A stretch of 64,000 nucleotides of DNA from Chitinophaga japonensis (GCF_007830125.1 NZ_VLLG01000004.1:186001-250000), one strand, 5' to 3'. Shown: positions 34,158-43,889, counted from the first letter of the stretch. The notes: generated by a model not told the origin, from the letters alone. Program-made: numbers and translations.

Positions 34158-35090
34158 ATGAAAAACACGATGACCTCCCCGGAAGGAGCTGCAGTATTGG
34201 TCGAGAACCCGGTCCCCGGTATTAACGGCGTTAGCCACCAGACGGTGAAGATAGGTGACCTGGACCTGTTCTACCGGGAAGCCGGGCCGGCAGATGCCCC
34301 GGTGATCCTGCTGCTGCATGGCTTTCCTACCTCCTCCCATATGTTCCGGAACCTGATGATCGCTTTGGGGCACAAGTATCGCCTGATCGCACCGGACTAT
34401 CCCGGTTTCGGGAACAGCTCCATGCCGCCGGCAGAAAGTTTTGAATACAGCTTTGATCACCTCGCGGAAATAGTAGAGCAGTTCATCCAGGTAAAGAAGC
34501 TGGAGCAATTCAGCCTTTATGTAATGGATTACGGCGCCCCTGTCGGTTACCGCATCGCCACCCGCCAGCCGTCCCGTGTGCAGGCCCTGCCTATACAGAA
34601 CGGCAATGCTTATGAGGAAGGCCTGGCCGCTTTCTGGGACCCGATAAAGGCCTACTGGCAAGACCCGCGCAATGCAGCCAACCTGGCCAATATGAGGAAC
34701 CTGCTGACGCCCGAAGCCACCAAATGGCAATACCTGACCGGTGTAAGGAACGCCGCGGCAATCTCCCCTGACAACTGGATCATTGACCAGGCTGGTCTTG
34801 ACCGCCCGGGAAATGACAAGGTGCAGTTGGACCTCTTCTATTCATACCGCACCAACCTGCCGCTGTACCCGCAGTGGCAGGAGTACTTCCGTACCTGGCA
34901 GCCGCCGGCGCTGATCACCTGGGGAAAAGGTGACGAGATCTTCCCGGTATCCGGCGCTTATCCTTACCAGCGGGACCTGAAGGACTCGGAGCTGCATATC
35001 CTCGATACCGGGCATTTTGCGCTGGAAGAAGATGGTACGCTGATTGCGGGACTGATAGACCGCTTTTTATCAAAGCACAGGATCGGGTAG
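34158..35090 (+). CDS. Alpha/beta hydrolase (haloalkane dehalogenase/epoxide hydrolase-like)
   Basis: A 310-residue alpha/beta-fold hydrolase with Asp as nucleophile. The oxyanion region [10 protein letters not shown] (His54) and [10 protein letters not shown] (Asp80) are present; the nucleophile elbow is [10 protein letters not shown] with Asp124, and the catalytic His is His286 in DTGHFALEE. An Asp nucleophile and cap domain fit the haloalkane dehalogenase/epoxide hydrolase branch rather than esterases. No signal peptide is seen, so it is probably cytoplasmic. It lies after a regulated promoter with two GTAC palindromes and 36 bp before the GAPDH gene, with which it may be co-transcribed. 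Confidence 0.88.
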   Translation: MKNTMTSPEGAAVLVENPVPGINGVSHQTVKIGDLDLFYREAGPADAPVILLLHGFPTSSHMFRNLMIALGHKYRLIAPDYPGFGNSSMPPAESFEYSFDHLAEIVEQFIQVKKLEQFSLYVMDYGAPVGYRIATRQPSRVQALPIQNGNAYEEGLAAFWDPIKAYWQDPRNAANLANMRNLLTPEATKWQYLTGVRNAAAISPDNWIIDQAGLDRPGNDKVQLDLFYSYRTNLPLYPQWQEYFRTWQPPALITWGKGDEIFPVSGAYPYQRDLKDSELHILDTGHFALEEDGTLIAGLIDRFLSKHRIG

Positions 35091-35126
35091 CATCCTCCCT
35101 TTTTTCACACATAAAGTTTTTATCCA

Positions 35127-36119
35127 ATGGCAAAAAGAATTGCGATCAACGGTTTCGGCAGGATCGGCAGGGCCAGCCTGAAGGTCATCCTGGATACGCC
35201 CGGCCTTGAGCTGGCAGGCGTCAACGATCTGCTGACAATAGACAATGCGGCTTATCTTCTAAAATACGATTCCGTATACGGCCGGTATAATAAGTCCGTG
35301 AAAGCGGAAAAGGACCAATTGGTGATCGATGGCAAGCCGGTCCCTTATTACTCCCTGAAATCGCCGGAGCAGCTTCCCTGGAAGGAGCTGGCGGTGGATG
35401 TGGTGATCGAGAGCACCGGGACTTTCACGAACCGGGAGGATGCGGAAAAGCATATCCTGGCCGGTGCGCGTTCCGTGATCATTTCCGGCCCCAGCAAAAG
35501 CAAGGATGTTCCTACGGTAGTGCATGGTGTGAACACGGAAGATGGCCGCACCAACATATTTTCCTGCGCAAGCTGCACCACCAACAACATCAGCCCGCTG
35601 ATCGAGATACTGGGCAGGAGGATCGGCATTGAGAAGGCCATCCTGAATACCGTGCACGCCTATACGGCATCGCAAACGCTGGTGGATGCGCCTTCCAAAA
35701 GGGAGCCAAGAATGGGCCGCGCGGCGGCCATGAACCTGGCGCCTGCCTCCACCGGCGCGGCCAGGGCCACTACCAAAGCACTGCCCGAATATGAGGGCCG
35801 TTTTGACGGCGTGGCTATACGTACGCCCGTGGTAGTAGGGTCCATCTCTGATGTTACCTTCCTGGCCAGCCGGAATACCAGTCCCGAAGAAGTCAACAGC
35901 ATACTTGCAGAAGAATCGGCAATGGAGCGGTACCGGGAGGTGCTTTCCGTTACTGATGAACCGGTGGTTTCTTCAGACATCATACAAAGCTCCTTTGCAG
36001 CGGTGGTGGACCTGGAAATGACCCGCGTGGTGGACGGCAACCTGGTGAAGGTGATGGCATGGTATGACAATGAATGGGGTTTCACCAACCAGATGATCCG
36101 CCAGGTGCTGGCCATGTGA
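35127..36119 (+). CDS. gap: Type I glyceraldehyde-3-phosphate dehydrogenase
   Basis: A 330-residue GAPDH catalysing NAD(P)-dependent phosphorylative oxidation of glyceraldehyde-3-phosphate. The Rossmann motif INGFGRIGR opens the protein; the active site reads SCASCTTNNISP with catalytic Cys150, the base His lies in ILNTVHAYTASQ, and the end is the conserved WYDNEWGF. The second active-site Cys of many homologues (CTTNC) is Asn here. The residue after GVN is Asp34, usual for NAD preference. It follows the hydrolase by 36 bp and may share its inducible promoter, suggesting a stress-induced isoform rather than the housekeeping one (inference). Confidence 0.96.
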   Translation: MAKRIAINGFGRIGRASLKVILDTPGLELAGVNDLLTIDNAAYLLKYDSVYGRYNKSVKAEKDQLVIDGKPVPYYSLKSPEQLPWKELAVDVVIESTGTFTNREDAEKHILAGARSVIISGPSKSKDVPTVVHGVNTEDGRTNIFSCASCTTNNISPLIEILGRRIGIEKAILNTVHAYTASQTLVDAPSKREPRMGRAAAMNLAPASTGAARATTKALPEYEGRFDGVAIRTPVVVGSISDVTFLASRNTSPEEVNSILAEESAMERYREVLSVTDEPVVSSDIIQSSFAAVVDLEMTRVVDGNLVKVMAWYDNEWGFTNQMIRQVLAM

Positions 36120-36153
36120 CCGGGCAGGAGGGAGGCCGGCGACCGGAACCTGC

Positions 36154-37182
36154 TCAGACGTGCTGCAGTACGACCCGGTATCGGGCCTTCCCTTCCTCCA
36201 GCCGTTGCAGCGCCTCGTTGGCCTGCTCCACCGGGAATACTTCCACGGTGGGATAGATGTGATGCCGCACGCAAAAATCCAGCATGGTCCTGGTAAGTGC
36301 AGGGCCTGCGGAGGGACTGCCCCCAATGGATCTTTCACCATTGATCAGGCTGAAGGAGGGGATGCTCATCGGCTCCGGCACTACGCCCACCGTGTGAAGC
36401 TCTCCTTTCGGCGCAAGGCAGTGCAGGTAAGTATTCCAGTCCAGTGATACATTCACGGTGCTTAAAATGAAATGCAGCGTCCCCTGCAGTTGCTGCAGGG
36501 CCCCTGCATCGGTGGAGTCCACGACCCTGGTGGCGCCCATCTGCATGATCTCGTCGTACTTCGAAGGGTTGGAGCTGAAAGCCACCACCTCGCAGCCCCA
36601 GTGCTTTAAGAATTTAATCGCCAGGTGCCCCAGCCCGCCGATGCCGATCACCCCCACTTTGTCAGTGGGCCTGACACCCGCGGAGACCAGGGGCGTAAAA
36701 ACGGTAATGCCGGCGCAGAGCAGCGGACCGGCTTTGGCCATGTCAATACCGCCGGGCAGGGGGATGGCCCAGGACCAGTGGCTGCGCACCACATCCGCAA
36801 AGCCCCCATGGCGGCCCACGATCGTTTGCTCCGCATCGGGACAGAAATGATGGTTGCCTTCCATGCAGTGGCGGCAGTGCATACACGACCCGGTGAACCA
36901 GCCTACGCCTACCTTGTCTCCAACCTGTATGCCCTTTACGTCGCTGCCGCAGCGGATCACTTCGCCCACTATTTCATGGCCGGGCACAAAGGGGTATTGC
37001 GTCATACCCCAGTCGTTATGCAGCATGCTCAGGTCAGAGTGGCAAACCCCGCAATAGGCTACCTTAATATCCACTTCCTCCTTGCCGATGGCCGGCAATG
37101 TATAGCTGAATTTTTCCAGTTTGCCTTTGGGCGCTTTTGCAGCCAGGGCGCTTACCGTAATACCTGTTTTGATCGCTTCCAT
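36154..37182 (-). CDS. Zinc-dependent NAD(P) alcohol dehydrogenase (CAD/YahK type)
   Basis: A 342-residue medium-chain dehydrogenase. Catalytic zinc ligands are seen in YCGVCHSDLSM and PGHEIVGEV; the structural zinc site has the cysteine series CMHCRHCMEGNHHFC. The nucleotide-binding motif is GIGGLGHLAIKFLKHWG, with SSNPSK following beta2, which fits NADPH preference. The family reduces aldehydes such as cinnamyl or short-chain aldehydes. ATG 37182 (MEAIKTGITV) is preferred over the GTG at 37200. It is convergent with gap (34 bp between stops) and lies downstream of an AraC gene on the same strand. Confidence 0.92.
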   Translation of the reverse strand: MEAIKTGITVSALAAKAPKGKLEKFSYTLPAIGKEEVDIKVAYCGVCHSDLSMLHNDWGMTQYPFVPGHEIVGEVIRCGSDVKGIQVGDKVGVGWFTGSCMHCRHCMEGNHHFCPDAEQTIVGRHGGFADVVRSHWSWAIPLPGGIDMAKAGPLLCAGITVFTPLVSAGVRPTDKVGVIGIGGLGHLAIKFLKHWGCEVVAFSSNPSKYDEIMQMGATRVVDSTDAGALQQLQGTLHFILSTVNVSLDWNTYLHCLAPKGELHTVGVVPEPMSIPSFSLINGERSIGGSPSAGPALTRTMLDFCVRHHIYPTVEVFPVEQANEALQRLEEGKARYRVVLQHV

Positions 37183-37260
37183 TTTGAATGTGTTGAGCAC
37201 ACAAAATTACCCGGCCGGCCATCGCCGGGGGTAATACAATCAAAGTAAAAAGTATAAAGA

Positions 37261-38148
37261 TCAAAGCGGCCTGCCCCGGAAGCGCCTGGGCGGATGGCCC
37301 GTTCCCTTTTTAAAGAAGTTGTAGAAGTAATTGGGGTACGCAAAGCCCAGGCTGTGGGCAATAGTGGCCACCGGCCAGTCCGTATGCTTCAGCAGCGCCT
37401 TTGCCTCTGCCAGTACCCGGCCGGAGATGTGCGCGGAGGTCGGCTGCCCGGTCACTTCCCGCACGGCATGGTTCAGGTGATTCACATGAACGGAGAGCGC
37501 CCGGGCATAGTCCCCGGCGGTTCTCAGCTTTAAGGAGCGGTCGGGCGTATCGATCGGGAATTGTCTTTCGAGCAGCTCCAGGAAAAGCGAGGCGATGCGT
37601 TCCGCGGCATTACCCTGCTTCACGGCGCCGGGGCCCGGCTCCATCTTCAGTGCCTCATGGATCAGCAGGTGCAGGTAGTTCCGTAAAAGATCATATTTAT
37701 ACAAATAGTCTGACCCTATTGTGGCCAGCATTTTACTGAAAATGTCCCGGATATAGGGTAATTGCGCATTATCCAGGAAGTATACCGGGTTGCTGCCGGT
37801 TTTGAAGAGCGGGGAGTTTTGCAGGCTTTCATCCCGGTCCGCGCTGTGCAGGAACACCTTTTTAAACAGGCAGAAAAAACCGGGCTGCTCCGCCGAGACC
37901 GGCTCCCAGGCAAAAGGGGTGAGCGGTGTGAAGAACACCAGCGCAGGCCGGTTGATCACTATTTCCTGGTGGTGCCAGCTCAGCCGGCTGCTGCCTTCCA
38001 GCAGGGATACCTTGTAGAAGTCGCGCCGGTTGTAGATGTGCGGCTCCGTGCATTGGCCGTCATTGGCAAATATGTTGAACAGGCTGCTCTCTTCATGGGT
38101 CAGCCCCTTCCTGTCGTAGAACGTTTCAACCGTCTCTGGCCTTTTCAT
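37261..38148 (-). CDS. AraC family transcriptional regulator
   Basis: A 295-residue regulator: N-terminal cupin-like sensing domain (about residues 20-120), a helical linker, then a C-terminal AraC HTH (residues ~195-290: DYARALSVHVNHLNHAVREV and IAHSLGFAYPNYFYNFFKKG). It is transcribed toward the alcohol dehydrogenase (78 bp gap), which is a natural target, and is divergent from the nucleosidase-like gene. On its own strand a -7 element ends 4 nt before the ATG, so the mRNA is probably leaderless. Confidence 0.9.
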   Translation of the reverse strand: MKRPETVETFYDRKGLTHEESSLFNIFANDGQCTEPHIYNRRDFYKVSLLEGSSRLSWHHQEIVINRPALVFFTPLTPFAWEPVSAEQPGFFCLFKKVFLHSADRDESLQNSPLFKTGSNPVYFLDNAQLPYIRDIFSKMLATIGSDYLYKYDLLRNYLHLLIHEALKMEPGPGAVKQGNAAERIASLFLELLERQFPIDTPDRSLKLRTAGDYARALSVHVNHLNHAVREVTGQPTSAHISGRVLAEAKALLKHTDWPVATIAHSLGFAYPNYFYNFFKKGTGHPPRRFRGRPL

Positions 38149-38152
38149 GTCC

Positions 38153-38160
38153 CAAAGCTA
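38153..38160 (-). promoter_or_regulatory. -7 element of the AraC gene, giving a leaderless start
   Basis: TAGCTTTG on the minus strand ends 4 nt before ATG 38148, the same geometry as at the XRE gene. A -33 element is not clear. Confidence 0.5.
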
Positions 38161-38295
38161 AGAAAATCAACGGGGCTAAACCTTTCATCCCGCCCGGCTG
38201 TTATTTATCTTGCCGCTGATCTATGGCTATTACACCACCTCAAAAACCGTTTACATTTTTTTATTCCTATTCATTCACCCCTCAAATCTCACATT

Positions 38296-39243
38296 ATGAA
38301 AAGGATCGTATTAATCGGCAACAAATCCTGGGAAGTAGAGCCCATTTTAAACGCCCTGCTGAACAGCAGGATCCGTCCCGCCGCGCTTCCGGACCCCGCC
38401 CTTTTGAACTATCCCTGGACCTTTGCGCCCGGTACGGCGCAGCCCCGTGCCGTATGGGATTCCTTCCAGCAGGTGACCATAGAGCTCTGGTGCATACAGG
38501 ACATCATGGACAGCAAATGGAATGCTTCCAGCTCCCAGGGCAAACATGAATGCCTGCCCAAGATACTCCGCTACCGGCCGGAAGCACCGGACCTGGTGGT
38601 AGCGCTCGGCACCGCCGCGCTGGGGCTGAACGGCGGCAACAACAACGGCTGCATCGTCATGGGCAGCAACATCTTCATCCACAATTTCCATCCCAACGGG
38701 GAAAACCCGGAAAGCCAGTGGGATGATCCGGCCCATTTTGAAAAAGTGCTTTCCTCCGGCATCCCGGCGGACTTCTTTAACCTGGTGGACCCTGCTACGG
38801 TTAAATTAATAGAAGCCCGCTTGCTGAAACCCTACCTGAACCCCTCCGCCAACATTGAAATGATGTCCGGTAAAGATTATATCGGCGTCAGCGTGGTGAA
38901 CATCACCAATTACGCCGATTACCAGACCTCCGACCAGGCAGGGCTGCAGGCGTTGGCCGGCACTGGTAACAAGCTGCCGGTAGGCTCCGTGGAAACCACG
39001 CATGGCGTGGTGCGCCTGCTATGCGATGCCCCCTTCCTCTTTATCTCCGGCATTACCGACCGGGTAGGGCATTTTGACGAGGATGTGGACGGGCAGGATG
39101 CCAAAGGCAACGTGAAAACAGAAGCGCAGAATTTTACGGCCGCCTTTAATATCGGTGTTGGCCTGGGCCACCTGATCCCCAAAATGGCATCCTTCATTAC
39201 TGCGCAGCATGTCCGGCCCACGCGGCTGACCGCAGATGTATGA
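38296..39243 (+). CDS. Hypothetical protein, possibly nucleoside-phosphorylase-like
   Basis: A 315-residue cytoplasmic protein beginning MKRIVLIGNKSWEVEPILNA. The C-terminal half (VETTHGVVRLL, FLFISGITDRVGHFDEDV, AFNIGVGLGHLIP) loosely resembles the PNP/MTAN nucleoside phosphorylase fold, in which an Asp after GIxD contacts the base. This is a weak call. The frame is open far upstream, antisense to the AraC gene, but ATG 38296 is the first plausible start beyond that overlap. A strong intrinsic terminator follows 22 bp after the stop, so it is a single-gene unit. Confidence 0.7.
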   Translation: MKRIVLIGNKSWEVEPILNALLNSRIRPAALPDPALLNYPWTFAPGTAQPRAVWDSFQQVTIELWCIQDIMDSKWNASSSQGKHECLPKILRYRPEAPDLVVALGTAALGLNGGNNNGCIVMGSNIFIHNFHPNGENPESQWDDPAHFEKVLSSGIPADFFNLVDPATVKLIEARLLKPYLNPSANIEMMSGKDYIGVSVVNITNYADYQTSDQAGLQALAGTGNKLPVGSVETTHGVVRLLCDAPFLFISGITDRVGHFDEDVDGQDAKGNVKTEAQNFTAAFNIGVGLGHLIPKMASFITAQHVRPTRLTADV

Positions 39244-39264
39244 TCAGCATGTATACCATGTAAT

Positions 39265-39297
39265 AGGCCGGGACCAGCATCCCGGCCTTTTTTTATT
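39265..39297 (+). terminator. Intrinsic terminator
   Basis: aggccggga, a 6-nt loop, and tcccggcct form a perfect 9-bp GC-rich stem followed directly by a T-tract (ttttttt then attt). It ends the nucleosidase-like gene. Confidence 0.85.
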
Positions 39298-39382
39298 TAC
39301 CCCGGATCAATTCAAAACCGGTAACCGTTAAGTGGCAGGCCACTCCCGTAAAGTGGTGGCAAAACAACGCTGTTCCGCCACC

Positions 39383-39390
39383 TACTTTTG
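39383..39390 (+). promoter_or_regulatory. -7 element for the SxxK hydrolase gene
   Basis: TACTTTTG matches TAnnTTTG, 32 nt before ATG 39423. Upstream, agtggc-ag-gccact (39331-39344) is a 14-bp inverted repeat that could be an operator. Confidence 0.4.
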
Positions 39391-39422
39391 GCCAATCATT
39401 AACAACTAAAAGATTTGAAAAC

Positions 39423-40577
39423 ATGAAAACACCTACAAAATCAATGCTGTGCGCCGGGCTTGTAATAGCCGCCGGCTTAGGTATCAGCTCCTGCAAAAAG
39501 GATCTGCCTATCAAGTCAAACGACAAGGTTTTTAAGGTTGCGCTGTTTAAGCAGGGTCTCCAGGAACAACTGGCCGGGGCCAGGGGGTACCAGTTTATTA
39601 TCAACCAGGATGGCAGATGGGTGGACAGCGCCGTTTACGGCATCGGCGGCTTTGACAGGGCCGGTAATACCTTCCCGGCTATGGTGGAGTCGGAGGTAAA
39701 CATCGCCAGTGTCACCAAAACCTTTACGGCCGTGGCCGCGCTTAAATTACTGGCACAGAACGGGCTGACCATCGAGGACCAGATCGCGGACTGGCTGCCG
39801 GAAAAATGGTCCAAGAACAGCGCCATCACTACCCTCAAATTCCGGGAATTGCTGACGCATAGTTCAGGTATTTATGAAGGGGGAACCAGTTGGAGCAGCC
39901 TGAAAAACGTAGTGGGAGGTCCGCTGGACGGCCCGAAAATCGACACTTATGCCAATGCCAACCTGGCCCTGTTCCGGGCTATGATCCCCAAACTGGCGGA
40001 CAAAAATACGTTCAGCATAAAGGAAAATGAGCTTTCTGCAGATGCCTTTGACCAGTGGATGCAGGATGAGTATGTAAAGCGAATGAACTCCCTGGTATTT
40101 AATCCTGCAGGCACCAGCGCGGTGTGTGTGCCTGACCCGAAGAAAACGACCAATATGCTCATGAATGAAGCGCCCGAATCGCTGGCCGGGTACACGGAAG
40201 GCGACTGGACACCGTTTAGCGGTGGCGGCGGCTTCTTTATGTCTACGGTGCAAATGGCCAGGATGATGGCCTACCTGGTGCACTCCGACGCGGTGATCGA
40301 TGATGCGACCAGGGCGATCATGGATACCCAGCGGCCCGGCAAATACCGCATAGGCTGGAACAGGATATTCGCGGTTACCGGCGGTACGGCGCTGGCCCAC
40401 GGTGGCGGTCTTACCAGGCCCGCAAATGGCATGGACGTCAGCCTGCAAACCATGATCGTGAAATTGCCGAATAAAGTGGAGCTGGCGCTTTCCATCAATT
40501 CCATGCCCAAAGGCGTGCCGAGACCGATCAATACAATTGTCCAGACAGCTTACAATAACGCCTGGGTAACCGAGTAA
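39423..40577 (+). CDS. Serine hydrolase lipoprotein, beta-lactamase/DD-peptidase fold (class C-like)
   Basis: A 384-residue lipoprotein (lipobox ISSC, Cys24) of the PF00144 beta-lactamase-related family. The active-site SxxK motif is SVTK (Ser96-Lys99) in NIASVTKTF; the second motif is YAN (Tyr176-Asn178); the third is probably HGGG in LAHGGGLTRP. HSSGIYEGG is also typical. This family includes esterases and DD-peptidases as well as lactamases, so antibiotic resistance should not be assumed. Location is periplasmic or outer membrane. The flavin monooxygenase gene follows 32 bp later and is likely co-transcribed. Confidence 0.88.
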   Translation: MKTPTKSMLCAGLVIAAGLGISSCKKDLPIKSNDKVFKVALFKQGLQEQLAGARGYQFIINQDGRWVDSAVYGIGGFDRAGNTFPAMVESEVNIASVTKTFTAVAALKLLAQNGLTIEDQIADWLPEKWSKNSAITTLKFRELLTHSSGIYEGGTSWSSLKNVVGGPLDGPKIDTYANANLALFRAMIPKLADKNTFSIKENELSADAFDQWMQDEYVKRMNSLVFNPAGTSAVCVPDPKKTTNMLMNEAPESLAGYTEGDWTPFSGGGGFFMSTVQMARMMAYLVHSDAVIDDATRAIMDTQRPGKYRIGWNRIFAVTGGTALAHGGGLTRPANGMDVSLQTMIVKLPNKVELALSINSMPKGVPRPINTIVQTAYNNAWVTE

Positions 40578-40609
40578 TATAAACACCCCTGCTTTTAAAC
40601 AACGTAACT

Positions 40610-42061
40610 ATGAAACATATAGGCATAATAGGGGCCGGGATAAGCGGCCTCGTTACAGCAAAAACATTTTTACAGAAAGGCTACCGGGTAACGGTGCTGG
40701 AGAAATCGGACCAGGTAGGCGGGGTATGGGACAGAAAGCGTTCCTACGCGGGCGTTACCACGCAGACCACCCGGGATGAATATGCGTTCTCTGATTTTCC
40801 GATGCCGGCCAGCTACCCGCTTTGGCCTACGGGCGCACAGGTACAGGAATACCTGGAAAACTACGCCCAACATTTTGGGATCATGCCTCACATCCGTTTT
40901 AATGTGAATGTTGAAAACCTGTACTTCGACGGTTATGCCTGGCTGGTAAAGCTTAATGGCCGCGAGACCCTTTCCTTTTCCTATGTAGTTGTTTGTACCG
41001 GCACCTTCCACGAGCCCCATATCCCGGAAATACCGGGGATGGGCTCGTACAGGGAGGCTGGCGGCATCGTGCTGCATTCCTCTGCGGTTACCGATGCCAA
41101 TCAACTGGCCGGCAGGGACGTGGCCGTGGTAGGCTTTGCCAAATCAGCCACGGATATTGCCACCCTGGCTGCGGGAGTAGGTAAAAGCTGCACATTGATC
41201 TACCGGCAGGCGCACTGGAAAGTACCGCGCTATTTTGGCAACAAGGTGAACATGAAATACCTCCTGTTCTCCCGCTTTTCCGAAGCATTTTTTAATGCCC
41301 GCAGGAAAACCGTTTTCCAGCTCCTGTTACATACCGTCGGCAAACCCCTGGTATGGATGCAATGGCGGGCGCTGGAGCTGCTGCTGAAAAAACAATTCCG
41401 GCTCCGGGAATGCGGCATGGTGCCTTCCCACCGGATCGAGGACCAGATCAGTTGCAGCCTGGGCGTGGAGCCGGTGGGCTTCTATAAAAAAGTAGCAGCT
41501 AAAGAGATCAGGGCCGTTTGTACCGAGATCGAGTGTTTTGAAGGGAAGCAGGTCCGGTTGAAAAACGGCCAGACCATCAGTCCCGACCTGGTGGTGTTTG
41601 GAACGGGTTTCCGGCAGCGCCTGCCCTTTCTCAGCCTGCAGTACCAGGAGCTGCTCACCAATGCGAAAGGCATTTACCGGCTTTACAGGAACATCCTGCA
41701 TCCTGACCTGCCGCAAATGGGCTTTGTGGGGTTTAATTCAAGCCTGTTCACCACCCTTACCTCGGAAATAGCGGCAAACTGGCTGGCGGCCACCGTTACC
41801 GGTGACCTGATCCTCCCGCCGGCGGAAGAAATGTACCGGGAGATACAAAGCATGGAGCGGTGGCGTTGCCATGAGCGGCCCATCGCCTCGGAGTTCAGCG
41901 GGCTTTGCGTGGCCCCCTTTAATTTCCAGCACCTGGATGAGCTCATGAAAGATATGGGTCTTCGCACCAGGGCGTCCTGGAATATTATATATGAGTTCTT
42001 TAAACCCATCAATCCAGCCGATTACAAAAAGATGCTTTCCGGGAAGCCGGCAATATTTTAA
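40610..42061 (+). CDS. Flavin-containing monooxygenase
   Basis: A 483-residue two-dinucleotide-binding monooxygenase. The FAD motif GAGISGLVTAKTFL opens the protein; the NADPH motif is VVGFAKSATDIATLA, and the FMO-type linker region appears as FHEPHIPEIPG (compare FxGxxxHxxx(Y/F) of the family). It would oxygenate S/N nucleophiles or ketones using NADPH and O2. The last ~100 residues (from EMYREIQSM) follow eukaryotic-like FMOs. No export signal. Same strand as the SxxK lipoprotein, 32 bp downstream. Confidence 0.9.
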   Translation: MKHIGIIGAGISGLVTAKTFLQKGYRVTVLEKSDQVGGVWDRKRSYAGVTTQTTRDEYAFSDFPMPASYPLWPTGAQVQEYLENYAQHFGIMPHIRFNVNVENLYFDGYAWLVKLNGRETLSFSYVVVCTGTFHEPHIPEIPGMGSYREAGGIVLHSSAVTDANQLAGRDVAVVGFAKSATDIATLAAGVGKSCTLIYRQAHWKVPRYFGNKVNMKYLLFSRFSEAFFNARRKTVFQLLLHTVGKPLVWMQWRALELLLKKQFRLRECGMVPSHRIEDQISCSLGVEPVGFYKKVAAKEIRAVCTEIECFEGKQVRLKNGQTISPDLVVFGTGFRQRLPFLSLQYQELLTNAKGIYRLYRNILHPDLPQMGFVGFNSSLFTTLTSEIAANWLAATVTGDLILPPAEEMYREIQSMERWRCHERPIASEFSGLCVAPFNFQHLDELMKDMGLRTRASWNIIYEFFKPINPADYKKMLSGKPAIF

Positions 42062-42100
42062 ATACCTTTTTTACTACCTTAGTCAGCAGATAAATCCCAG

Positions 42101-43882
42101 ATGGTCCGTTTCAAGCAATACTTTTTTCTTTTTACCCTTCTTTTAAGCATTGGCGCCCTGGAAGTTGCAGCACAGCAGGCAGATAGCTGGGAACAGGTGC
42201 AGCAAAATAAACGGGGAACAGTTACTGCGCTCTGGTACGATATAGACCCTTTCATTTTCAAGGATAAGAACGGGGCGCTGCAGGGAGTGGAATATGAATT
42301 AATGCACGCCTTTACCCGCTGGCTGAAGGAAAAATACGGGTATGAGGTGGCCATAAGCTGGAAGAATGCAAGCAGCTTTGAAAACATATACGAACAGGTA
42401 AAACAGGCCAAAGCAAGCGGGTTGTTCGGGTGGTCGTTTTTCTCTATCACCCCTGAACGGCAGGCGGAAGTACGTTTTACGCCCCCGTATATGCCGGATA
42501 TGAACGTGCTGGTCACCAACGACGCATTGCCATTGTATAATAACAAGGACGCCTTTGCAGACACGCTTTCCTCTTTACAGGGCTATACGATGCGGCATAC
42601 TGCCATGGAAGCCGACATCGATGCCCTCATACGCGGCCGGCAGGTGCCGGTATCAAGGGAATATGATGATTATGAGATATTGAGAAAGATCTCGGAGAAC
42701 CCAAACGGTTTCGGGTATGTGCCGCTTACCGTATACGTGGTGAGCCTGCAAAAGGGCATTAAGGTAAAAAGGCAGCACCTGTTTGCTACGGAGCGGGAAG
42801 GCCTGGCGGGCATATTTCCTAAGAACAGCGACTGGCAGCCGGTGGTGAACCAGTACTTTCAAAGCTTTGAGTGCAAGCGCGTTGTGGCGAAGCTGCTGTC
42901 AAAATACCTGGGTTCGGAGACCGGTGAAATTATCATGGAAGGCGTTGGCACCAGCCCGGATGAGCAGCGCTCGGCAGAACTGGAGCTGCTTGCCAAGGAA
43001 CGCGAGATCATATCCCAGCGGCTGGTGGATACCCTGCTGGCAGCCGAGCACGACAAAATGCTGCGCAATATCAGCATACTGGCCGTTATCGTTGTGGTGG
43101 TCATTACTGTCCTGGTCTATAACCGTTACCGGATAAAAACCAGGCTAAGCGACCTGCTGATACAAAAGAATACGCTGATCAGGAAGCAAAACAGGGATAT
43201 TGAGCGGATCAACCGGAAATTGCACATGCGGGTGCTGCAGGCGCAGGTGAACCCGCATTTTGTGTTCAATTCGCTGAATGACCTGCAATACTTCATTAAC
43301 AAAGGTGATAAGGAGGCTTCGCTCGCCTACGTATCCCGTTTTTCCCGTTTCATACGCGAGCTGCTGTCGCAGGCCAACGACCCGGAAATAACCCTGGCGC
43401 AGGAGGAGCAATTCATGAAGCTTTACCTGGAGCTGGAGAAAATAAGATTTACAGGAAGGTTTGATTACGTTCTGGAAACAGCCCCGGACCTCCCAGCCGG
43501 CTTGTCCGGTCTGCCGCCGCTTATTTTATACCACTATGTAGAAAATGCGCTGTACCACGGCATTCTGAACAGTGAGGGCAAGGGGGAGATCAGGATATTT
43601 TTTCAATATCAAAGTCCTTACCTGGTCTGCACGATTACAGACAACGGGTGCGGCCGGGAAAAAACCAAAGCCTTGTATGACAAACGCGGCCAGAACGATA
43701 CCACTCCTTACAGCAAGCTGCTGCAGGAGCGTATAGATATGCTGAACGATGAAGTATCGGACAGGATAGCCGTGCATGTAGAAGACCTGGTAACGCCTGA
43801 TGGAAAACGGGCCGGCACCCGTGTTACGATACGTATACTGGTCAGCTCCCGCAAACAAAACCCTGTTGTACTGGACTATTAA
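42101..43882 (+). CDS. Sensor kinase with periplasmic SBP_bac_3 domain and LytS-type catalytic core
   Basis: A 593-residue kinase. A signal peptide (LLLSIGALEVAAQQ) leads into a periplasmic solute-binding domain of family 3 (about residues 38-265, GTVTALWYDIDPFIFKDKNG, with the FGWSFFSITPERQ segment). Then a helical linker, one TM (about 323-341), a coiled coil, a His_kinase domain with VNPHFVFNSLND (His386) and an HATPase domain (LILYHYVENALYHGI). It should bind an amino acid or other small solute directly. The LytTR regulator starts 7 bp after its stop, so they form one pair. Confidence 0.92.
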   Translation: MVRFKQYFFLFTLLLSIGALEVAAQQADSWEQVQQNKRGTVTALWYDIDPFIFKDKNGALQGVEYELMHAFTRWLKEKYGYEVAISWKNASSFENIYEQVKQAKASGLFGWSFFSITPERQAEVRFTPPYMPDMNVLVTNDALPLYNNKDAFADTLSSLQGYTMRHTAMEADIDALIRGRQVPVSREYDDYEILRKISENPNGFGYVPLTVYVVSLQKGIKVKRQHLFATEREGLAGIFPKNSDWQPVVNQYFQSFECKRVVAKLLSKYLGSETGEIIMEGVGTSPDEQRSAELELLAKEREIISQRLVDTLLAAEHDKMLRNISILAVIVVVVITVLVYNRYRIKTRLSDLLIQKNTLIRKQNRDIERINRKLHMRVLQAQVNPHFVFNSLNDLQYFINKGDKEASLAYVSRFSRFIRELLSQANDPEITLAQEEQFMKLYLELEKIRFTGRFDYVLETAPDLPAGLSGLPPLILYHYVENALYHGILNSEGKGEIRIFFQYQSPYLVCTITDNGCGREKTKALYDKRGQNDTTPYSKLLQERIDMLNDEVSDRIAVHVEDLVTPDGKRAGTRVTIRILVSSRKQNPVVLDY

Positions 43883-43889
43883 AACCGCT

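Noticed and set aside
37762-38295. Upstream extension of the nucleosidase-like gene
   Set aside because: The open frame continues upstream only because it is antisense to the AraC gene; ATG 38296 starts a sensible protein directly after the divergent region.
39423-40577. Calling the SxxK lipoprotein an antibiotic-resistance beta-lactamase
   Set aside because: The SxxK/YxN fold is shared by esterases and DD-peptidases, and nothing in the sequence supports a specific lactamase class.
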